DNA of 64,000 nt from Acidimicrobiaceae bacterium (GTDB taxonomy: Bacteria > Actinomycetota > Acidimicrobiia > Acidimicrobiales > Ilumatobacteraceae): the NCBI GenBank assembly GCA_020637295.1, contig JACJWF010000002.1:62001-126000 (forward strand). Direction: 5' to 3'. How positions within the stretch are numbered: position 1 is the stretch's first letter; every line of letters starts with the position of its first letter. The notes beneath the pieces are model-generated. The model worked only from the letters and a program-made list of their open reading frames with translations, was not told the DNA's origin and ran no database searches. Positions 58,706 to 64,000 of this stretch are shown here, one piece after another. The position numbers and the translations under genes were made by a program.

Positions 58706-59347
58706 ATGAGTGGCGCAGTGCTGCAGGTGGTGTGGGGCGTCGGCGGGATCACCGCCTCCGTGGTGCACGGCGACGGCGAGGTGCTGGCCAGGCTCGAGGT
58801 CGATCCGGCAGCGGTCGCCGCCGAGTGTGCCAGGGCGGTGGATGCCGGTGGCGTGCCCGTCGAGGCCGTCGAGTTGTCGGCCATGCCCGGGCTGGTGGCC
58901 GTTGGTGCTGATGGGTCGCCGGTCGCCACGGTGGTTGGCGACCACCCGGACACGTCGCCCGATGCCGGCTGGCTGACCGATCGGCTGCCGGGGAAGGCCT
59001 CCGACTGGCAGGCCGCGGTCGGCGCCGCCCCGGCGGCGGACTGGCTGCTCGCCAAGCTGTCGTGGCTGCACCGCAGCGACGCAGACGCCTGGGCCGGCAT
59101 GTCGTTGGCGCTGACCCCGCTGGCCTGGTTGGCCCTTGCGCTCGGGGGCGCCGCCGCCACCGACGCCGCGGACGCCGCGGCCACGGGCGCCTGGGCGGAC
59201 GGTTCGTACCGGGGCGACCTGCTGGCGATCGTCGACGCCGACCTGCCGTGGGACGGGATGCTGCCGGCGGTGGTGGCCGAGGGCGGGTCGCTCGGCACGT
59301 GGCGGGGCATTCCCATCCGCTGCGGCGGGCCCGGCCGACCCCGGTGA
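58706..59347 (+). CDS. Truncated FGGY-kinase-like protein, probably inactive
   Basis: 213 aa that look like the N-terminal domain of an FGGY sugar kinase only. LLAKLSWLHRSDADAW, TPLAWLALALGG, ATDAADAAATGAWAD and MLPAVVAEGGSLGTWRG follow the order of xylulokinase strands and helices. The N-terminal phosphate motif (G-I-D-x-G-T) reads WGVGGITAS, without the Asp. The C-terminal ATP-binding half and catalytic Asp are missing. It is intact as an ORF with its own promoter, so it may act as a binding protein. Confidence 0.72.
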   Translation: MSGAVLQVVWGVGGITASVVHGDGEVLARLEVDPAAVAAECARAVDAGGVPVEAVELSAMPGLVAVGADGSPVATVVGDHPDTSPDAGWLTDRLPGKASDWQAAVGAAPAADWLLAKLSWLHRSDADAWAGMSLALTPLAWLALALGGAAATDAADAAATGAWADGSYRGDLLAIVDADLPWDGMLPAVVAEGGSLGTWRGIPIRCGGPGRPR

Positions 59348-59351
59348 ACCG

Positions 59352-59915
59352 ATGACCGGCGAAGACCCGTACGCAGTGTTGGGCGTCGACGCCGATGCCG
59401 ACGAGCAGGCGTTGGCGGCGGCACGGCGGCGGCGGGCCTGGCAGGTGCACCCCGACCGTGGCGGCAGCCACGCAGAGATGCAGCAGGTCAACGCGGCCTA
59501 CGAACTGGCACTGGCGCTGCGGCTGCAGCCTCCGCCCCAGGTCGACGACGAGCCGGAAGAGCCGGCGCCCGGCCCGGGGCAGCGCCGCCGTCCCCGGATG
59601 CAGCGGGTCCAACCGCTCAGGCGGATGGTCCGCGACGATGCCTCGTTCACCGTCGACGCCCTCCCGGTGGAGGCCTACGAGGCCCTGCTGGTGGTGACCT
59701 CGTGGATCGGGGAGGTGCTGGTCGACGACCCGCCCTACGCGCTGGAGGTCTTCCTGGAGGAGCCCGAGCCGTGCTGGTGCCGGCTGGACCTCGTGCCCGA
59801 CGCCGGCGGCAGCACCGTCAGCCTCACCGTGGCCGGTGTCGAGGGCCCGGCCCCGGACGTCGACGCGGTCCGCGACGTCTGGGTGGCCAACCTGAACCAC
59901 CTCGGCTCCGCCTGA
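59352..59915 (+). CDS. J-domain protein with a C-terminal unknown domain
   Basis: 187 aa. A minimal J domain occupies residues 1-55: DPYAVLGVDADADEQAL, then the HPD motif (residues 33-35) in QVHPDRGG, and MQQVNAAYELA. A Pro/Arg-rich linker and a domain of about 105 residues (FTVDALPVEAYEALLVVTSWIGEVLVDDPP) follow; the second domain is not known to me. J proteins stimulate Hsp70 (DnaK). It starts 4 bp after the FGGY-like gene, so the two are likely cotranscribed. The downstream DNA is interrupted by the IS element. Confidence 0.83.
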   Translation: MTGEDPYAVLGVDADADEQALAAARRRRAWQVHPDRGGSHAEMQQVNAAYELALALRLQPPPQVDDEPEEPAPGPGQRRRPRMQRVQPLRRMVRDDASFTVDALPVEAYEALLVVTSWIGEVLVDDPPYALEVFLEEPEPCWCRLDLVPDAGGSTVSLTVAGVEGPAPDVDAVRDVWVANLNHLGSA

Positions 59916-59990
59916 CCGCTCGCCCCGCCCCTCCCGCTTTGTGTCAAGAACCGGAACTCACAGCCCCAGGTCAGCGCCCGACAGCGTTTA

Positions 59991-60967
59991 GAGCGCGCGT
60001 CAATAGGCGGGTTTGAAGGTGGTGTTGCCGTAGCGGTCTCGCCACTTGATGAGCTTGACGGTGATGACGAAGGTGATGGCGAGGTCGAGTGCTGCTTCGC
60101 GTTGGATGGGGAGGCGGTCGGTGTTGCGGCGAAGCTGCCCGAAGTTCGACAGCCACGAGTTCGCTCGTTCGATCTTCCAGCGTCGCCCGAGAGGGATCTT
60201 GTTGCGTGCCCGGCTGCCGTACTTGCGTCCGCGGACGTGTCGGGCGCGGTGGACGATGTGGGCATCGATGCCGGTCTCGGTGAACAGGTCGCGGATCGCC
60301 ACCGAGTCATACCCGCGGTCGAGGTGGGCGGTCTCGATCTCGACTTCGAACCCGCGGGTATCGAGGATGGCCAGGGTGTCCTCGACGAGTTGAGCGTCGG
60401 GAGTGTTCGCCGCGGCGGGGGTCCAGGCGATCGGGATCCCTGCCGCGTCGGAGGCCATCGACCACTTCCAGCCACGTTTGCCCCGGTCAACCGGTGACGG
60501 GCCGGTTCCCTCACCGCCCATCGGTGCTTTGTGGACACTGCCATCGATGGCGATCTCGTCGAGCTGCAACCCGATCATCTGGTCATAGGCCGACAGGGCC
60601 AACTCGACCAGTTGAGAGAACACCCCAGCACGTTGCCACTCGTTGCGGCGGCGCAGCAGGGTCGACTCGGACACCCCGACCAGCCGGCCGACCGTTTCCC
60701 ATGACGACCCCGTCACCAGGCGGGCAGCGATCCCGAAGAAGCACTGGCGGGCATCCACCCGTGGCCGATGACAACCCAGCGGGTGACGGTCGATCACCGG
60801 AGGCAGCAACGACTCAACGGTCTCCCACACAGGCGCGAACACGCGCGGGTCAAGTGCCAACATGGGGACCTCCACCGGTCGGGTTTGTGGATCAGCACCC
60901 GACATCACAGCCGGGCCATCACCCCGACCGGTGGACCCTCACCACAACGCCCTATTGACGCGCGCTC
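59991..60967 (-). mobile_element. Complete IS5-family insertion sequence (977 bp)
   Basis: The terminal inverted repeats GAGCGCGCGTCAATAGG (17 bp perfect; 59991-60007 and 60951-60967) enclose one DDE transposase. A 3-bp TTA duplication marks the insertion. Both ends, the transposase and the duplication are intact, so the element looks recent and potentially mobile. Confidence 0.92.
60000..60863 (-). CDS. IS5-family DDE transposase
   Basis: 287 aa. The catalytic DDE residues are in LQLDEIAIDGSVHKAP (first Asp), TAHLDRGYDS (second Asp) and RRWKIERANSWLSNFGQL (Glu). The C-terminus is basic and its stop overlaps the left inverted repeat. I start at the ATG at 60863, preceded by GGTGGAGG at 8-9 nt; the frame extends to 60908. 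IS5 transposases of this short form are normally made from one frame, which fits. Confidence 0.93.
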   Translation of the reverse strand: MLALDPRVFAPVWETVESLLPPVIDRHPLGCHRPRVDARQCFFGIAARLVTGSSWETVGRLVGVSESTLLRRRNEWQRAGVFSQLVELALSAYDQMIGLQLDEIAIDGSVHKAPMGGEGTGPSPVDRGKRGWKWSMASDAAGIPIAWTPAAANTPDAQLVEDTLAILDTRGFEVEIETAHLDRGYDSVAIRDLFTETGIDAHIVHRARHVRGRKYGSRARNKIPLGRRWKIERANSWLSNFGQLRRNTDRLPIQREAALDLAITFVITVKLIKWRDRYGNTTFKPAY

Positions 60968-61915
60968 TTACGTAAAGGCGGAGCCGGGGGTGGAGGAGGC
61001 GGCGGCTTTGGCGAGGCGGTCGCGGATGGCATGGCCGAGGCCCTCGGCGAGGGGAAGCACGGCGACGACGGTGACGACGCCCCGCTCGTCTGCACCGCGC
61101 AGGTCGGCGTAGAGGTGCCGGGCGTAGGCCACGAGGTCGCCGGTGCGGTCGAGCACCCAGGCGGTGGGGCCCACTTCCGTGGCCAGTGCCGCGGCTTCCT
61201 GCGCCGACGCCGCCAGCAGCACCCGTGCCCGGGGTGCGTAGTGGGCGGCCAGCATGCCGGCGGCCCGGCTGGGCCCGGACGCCGGTGCGAGTGCGCCGCC
61301 GAGCAGCGCATCGATCTGCTCGGTGGGAATGCCGCCGGGCCGGAGGATCTGCGGTGGCTCCACCGAGCAGTCCACGATCGTGCTCTCCACACCCACGGGG
61401 CAGGCACCGCCGTCGAGCACGTAGTCGACGGCATCGCCGAGGTCGGCGACGACATGGGCGGCCGTGGTAGGGCTGACCTGGCCGAAGCGGTTGGCGGACG
61501 GCGCGGCCAGCCCGCCGCCGAAGCGCAGCAGCAGGTCCTCCGTGAGGGGATGGGCGGGCACCCGGATGCCGACGGTGTCCCTGCCCCCGGTGACCACGTC
61601 GAGCACGTGCGCCGCCCTGGGCACCAGCAGGGTCAGCGGCCCGGGCCAGCACGCATCGGCCAGCACCCCAGCAGCGGGTGGCACCGTGGCAGCCCACGCG
61701 GCCAGCTGCTCCGGCCGCCCCACGTGGACGATCAGCGGATGGTCCGCCGGGCGGCCCTTCGCCACGAAGATCCGCCGCACCGCCGCCGGGTTCGACGCGT
61801 CGGCCGCCAGGCCGTAGACGGTCTCGGTGGGGATGGCCACCAGGCCGCCGCGCCGCAGCACGGCGAGCGCCTCGTCCACCGACGTGCCGACCTGCGGCCC
61901 GGCCGGTTCGCTCAT
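60968..61915 (-). CDS. tsaC: Threonylcarbamoyl-AMP synthase, Sua5 type
   Basis: Makes threonylcarbamoyl-AMP for the universal t6A37 tRNA modification. The 315-aa protein has the YrdC domain (PTETVYGLAADASNP, VAKGRPADHPLIVHV, WPGPLTLLVP, GIRVPAHPL, APSANRFGQVSPTTAAHV in blocks) and a C-terminal Sua5 domain (AAGMLAAHYAPRARVLLA). Sua5-type length distinguishes it from short TsaC. Its start overlaps the hydrolase stop (ATGA). Its TAA stop lies within the IS target duplication, so the protein is intact despite the insertion. Confidence 0.93.
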   Translation of the reverse strand: MSEPAGPQVGTSVDEALAVLRRGGLVAIPTETVYGLAADASNPAAVRRIFVAKGRPADHPLIVHVGRPEQLAAWAATVPPAAGVLADACWPGPLTLLVPRAAHVLDVVTGGRDTVGIRVPAHPLTEDLLLRFGGGLAAPSANRFGQVSPTTAAHVVADLGDAVDYVLDGGACPVGVESTIVDCSVEPPQILRPGGIPTEQIDALLGGALAPASGPSRAAGMLAAHYAPRARVLLAASAQEAAALATEVGPTAWVLDRTGDLVAYARHLYADLRGADERGVVTVVAVLPLAEGLGHAIRDRLAKAAASSTPGSAFT

Positions 61916-62598
61916 GCGGGGATCGCGTCGAGGAACTCGAGTGTCGCGTCGATGAACCCGAACGACTCCGGCGTGGCGAAGTGGTCGGTGTTGCGCAGGA
62001 CCGTGAGGGTCGCGTTCGGCAGGGCTGCCACCAGCGGGTCGCCGGGGCCGGCGAAGTCCTTGTCGCCGATGACGACCAGCGTGCGGCAGGTGACGGCGGC
62101 CAGTTCGTCCGCCGTCGGCACCGCCCGGCTGGTGCGGCGCATGATGGCCCCGAGGGCGACCGGGTCGTTGCCGGGCTGGTTGGCGTACTGGGAGAAGAGC
62201 AGGGCGTGGGTGTCCGTCTCCGGCGCGGTGCCGTCCAGCGCGGCCACGATGCGGCGGGCGGAATCCGGGTCCGGTTCCAGCACGTTGCGGCCGATCCCCG
62301 CCAGGACGAGGCGTTGGAAGCGCTTCGGATGGTCCATGGCCAGCCGCAGCAGGGTGATGGCCCCCAGCGAGAAGCCCACGGCGTCAACCGGTTCGTCCGG
62401 CATGGCCTCCAGCACCCGGGCGCCGAGGTCGCCGTAGGCCTCCGGCTCGTGCGGCTTCGGTGCGGTGCCGTGGCCGAGCAGGTCCACCCCGATGACCTCC
62501 CGCCCGGCGTCGCGGAGCAGTTCGGTGAAGCCGCTGCGCTGCCAGGTGCTGGCGAACGAGCCACCCCACCCGTGGACGAGGACCACCGGAGGCGTCAT
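61912..62598 (-). CDS. Alpha/beta hydrolase
   Basis: 228 aa. VVLVHGWGGSFAST is the oxyanion region, GFSLGAI the nucleophile elbow with Ser, VVIGDKDFAGPGDPL the acid region, and NTDHFATPE the catalytic His. Fold-level identification only; it could be an esterase, lipase or lactonase. I start at the ATG at 62598, six nt from TACCGT (62605-62610); an upstream in-frame ATG at 62646 lies beyond the -10. It overlaps the tsaC start by 4 bp. Confidence 0.88.
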   Translation of the reverse strand: MTPPVVLVHGWGGSFASTWQRSGFTELLRDAGREVIGVDLLGHGTAPKPHEPEAYGDLGARVLEAMPDEPVDAVGFSLGAITLLRLAMDHPKRFQRLVLAGIGRNVLEPDPDSARRIVAALDGTAPETDTHALLFSQYANQPGNDPVALGAIMRRTSRAVPTADELAAVTCRTLVVIGDKDFAGPGDPLVAALPNATLTVLRNTDHFATPESFGFIDATLEFLDAIPA

Positions 62599-62604
62599 GG
62601 CGTC

Positions 62605-62614
62605 ACGGTAGCCT
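62605..62614. promoter_or_regulatory. Bidirectional promoter: two -10 elements sharing TA
   Basis: ACGGTAGCCT reads TACCGT on the minus strand (hydrolase, leaderless) and TAGCCT on the plus strand (62609-62614, guaB1). The TA at 62609-62610 is shared. The plus-strand transcript would have a leader of about 40 nt with a weak AAGG. Confidence 0.5.
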
Positions 62615-62660
62615 TGGGCGGCCGTTTCACCGGAACCGGTCAGCAAAGGCAGTCCCCACG

Positions 62661-64000
62661 ATGCGATTCCTCGGCAGCGCCCCGCCCTACGACCTCACCT
62701 ACAGCGACGTGTTCATGGTGCCCTCGTTGTCGTCGGTGCCGTCACGCTTCGACGTCGACCTGTCCACACCGGACGGCCTGGGCACGACGATCCCCGTCGT
62801 GGTGGCCAACATGACGGCCGTCGCCGGCCGGCGGATGGCGGAGACGGTGGCCCGCCGCGGCGGGCTCACGGTCCTCCCGCAGGACATCCCGCTGGACGTC
62901 ATCGACACCGTGGTGCGGTACGTGAAGTCCCGCCACCTGGTGTACGACACGCCGATCACGCTGGACTCGTCGCACACGGTCGGCGACGCGCTCGGCCTGA
63001 TCCACAAGCGGGCCCACGACGCGGTCGTGATCGTCGGTGCCGACGGCCGCCCGGAGGGCATCTTCACCGAGCGCGACGCGGCCGGCTTCGACCGCTTCAC
63101 CCAGCTGCGCAACGTGATGAGCCGCGAACTCGTGCTGCTGAAGGACGGCACCGCGCCCGAGTCGATGTACGAGCGGTTGACCGACGCCCGGCTGCACTTC
63201 GCGCCGGTCGTGGACGGCGACGGCCGCCTGCTCGGCTGCATGACCCGCAAGGGCGCGCTGCGCAGCACGATCTACCGGCCGGCCGTGGGGGCCGACGGCC
63301 GCCTGCTGATCGCCGTGGCCGTGGGCATCAACGGCGACCCGGCGGCCAAGGCCAAGGAGCTGATCGCCACGGGGGTGGACGTGCTGGTCATCGACACGGC
63401 CCACGGTCACCAGACCAAGACGGCTGCGGCCATCGAAGCGGTGCGGGCTGTCGCCCCGGACGCCAAGATCGTGGCCGGCAACGTCGTCACCATCGAGGGC
63501 ACGCGGGATCTCATCAACGCCGGCGCGGACATCGTCAAGGTCGGGGTCGGCCCGGGGGCGATGTGCACGACGCGGATGATGACCGGCGTCGGCCGGCCCC
63601 AGTTCAGCGCCGTGCTGGACTGCGCCGCCGAGGCCGCCCGCCACGGCAAGCACATCTGGGCGGACGGTGGCGTGCGCCACCCACGCGACGTGGCCCTGGC
63701 GCTGGCCGGGGGTGCGGCCAACGTGATGTTCGGGTCCTGGCTGGCCGGCACCTACGAATCCGCGGCGGACACCCTCCGCGACCCGGACGGCCGTCTCTAC
63801 AAGGAGAGCTTCGGCATGGCCAGCAACCGGGCCGTGAAGAACCGCAGCCGCAGCGAGACCCCGTTCGAACGGGCCCGCAAGGAGCTGTTCGAGGAGGGCA
63901 TCAGCACGTCGCGCATGTACCTCCACCCGGACCGTCCGGGCGTGGAGGACATCATCGACGACATCGTCGCCGGGGTGCGCTCGGCCTGCACCTACGCCGG
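62661..64000 (+). CDS. guaB1: GuaB1-type IMP dehydrogenase/GMP reductase family protein (3' end outside window)
   Basis: 446 codons in the window; about 30 residues are probably missing at the C-terminus. A TIM barrel with a CBS pair (about residues 95-205, including VIVGADGRPEGIFTERDAAGF and VVDGDGRLLGCMTRKGAL), DTAHGHQTK, and catalytic Cys in GVGPGAMCTTRMMTGVG. The N-terminus and the spacing match the actinobacterial GuaB1 group, which has been reported to act as GMP reductase rather than as IMP dehydrogenase. It is divergent from the hydrolase gene. The frame is open to the last base. Confidence 0.92.
   Translation, partial: MRFLGSAPPYDLTYSDVFMVPSLSSVPSRFDVDLSTPDGLGTTIPVVVANMTAVAGRRMAETVARRGGLTVLPQDIPLDVIDTVVRYVKSRHLVYDTPITLDSSHTVGDALGLIHKRAHDAVVIVGADGRPEGIFTERDAAGFDRFTQLRNVMSRELVLLKDGTAPESMYERLTDARLHFAPVVDGDGRLLGCMTRKGALRSTIYRPAVGADGRLLIAVAVGINGDPAAKAKELIATGVDVLVIDTAHGHQTKTAAAIEAVRAVAPDAKIVAGNVVTIEGTRDLINAGADIVKVGVGPGAMCTTRMMTGVGRPQFSAVLDCAAEAARHGKHIWADGGVRHPRDVALALAGGAANVMFGSWLAGTYESAADTLRDPDGRLYKESFGMASNRAVKNRSRSETPFERARKELFEEGISTSRMYLHPDRPGVEDIIDDIVAGVRSACTYA

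Larger units (their letters stand above)
59988..60970. repeat. Target-site duplication flanking the IS element
   Basis: TTA at 59988-59990 and TTA at 60968-60970 flank the IS inverted repeats. Joining the flanks recreates TTTACGTAAA, a 10-bp palindrome, as the empty target. On the minus strand the right TTA is also the tsaC stop codon TAA. Confidence 0.8.

Overview
The window is a gene-dense, high-GC chromosomal segment of a free-living actinobacterium. The best guess from content is class Acidimicrobiia or a close relative. This is an inference from gene content and protein style, not from a marker-gene comparison. Supporting points are F420-type flavoenzymes, an ANTAR response regulator next to polA, Thr-rich lipoprotein linkers, and a backbone order trp - pdtaR - polA - rpsA - coaE - uvrB - uvrA that matches the order I know from mycobacteria. 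Genes are packed head to tail with 4-bp ATGA/GTGA overlaps. About 18 genes have a TANNNT -10 hexamer only 6-8 nt upstream of the start codon, so leaderless transcription seems to be the default promoter architecture here.

Layout. 1-3668: end of a tryptophan operon (trpC-trpF-trpB-trpA) with a small HIT-like gene. 3954-6697: bcp, fabZ-like dehydratase, a 53-aa gene and an ABC-F ATPase. 6694-11034 (minus): a complete FAS-II elongation operon fabD-fabH-fabG-acpP-fabF. FabD carries an extra C-terminal barrel-sandwich domain, and the operon promoter contains two 12-bp palindromes exactly 20 bp apart. 11149-13343: tRNA-Leu(CAA), an acidic orphan protein without any Lys or Arg, and a hipBA toxin-antitoxin module. 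13449-20089: pdtaR, polA, a methyltransferase flanked by palindromic repeats, and rpsA. 20187-22618 (minus): a two-component system. 22676-26959: coaE, a VOC protein, a GNAT gene and uvrB. 27276-33533 (minus): an EAL protein and a MoxR/DUF58/DUF4129 operon. 33678-40660: uvrA, an MFS carrier, a rhomboid-like protein and uvrC. 41323-51337: accessory enzymes and secreted proteins (amidohydrolase, LLM flavoenzyme, TetR-SnoaL fusion, SDR, copper lipoprotein, CtaA and others). 51508-57011: a branched-chain amino-acid ABC transporter (livHMGF, with livK convergent). 57148-59915: enoyl-CoA hydratase, nitroreductase, a half FGGY protein and a J-domain protein. 59991-60967: an intact IS5-type element. 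60968-64000: Sua5/TsaC, an alpha/beta hydrolase and guaB1 (cut by the window end).

How the parts connect. DNA repair is prominent: polA, uvrA, uvrB and uvrC all lie within 27 kb, and uvrA and uvrB have clear LexA boxes. Lipid synthesis (fab operon and fabZ) is separated from CoA synthesis (coaE). The most unusual biology is in the Liv transporter. Its substrate-binding protein appears circularly permuted: the lobe normally at the C-terminus comes first, directly after the lipobox linker. Its LivH permease begins with a signal peptide and an extracytoplasmic beta-sandwich-like domain not expected in a permease. Three unrelated clusters of inverted repeats occupy the few long intergenic gaps (17100-17234, 27057-27265, 41075-41302). 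No CRISPR array, prophage or rRNA operon is visible.
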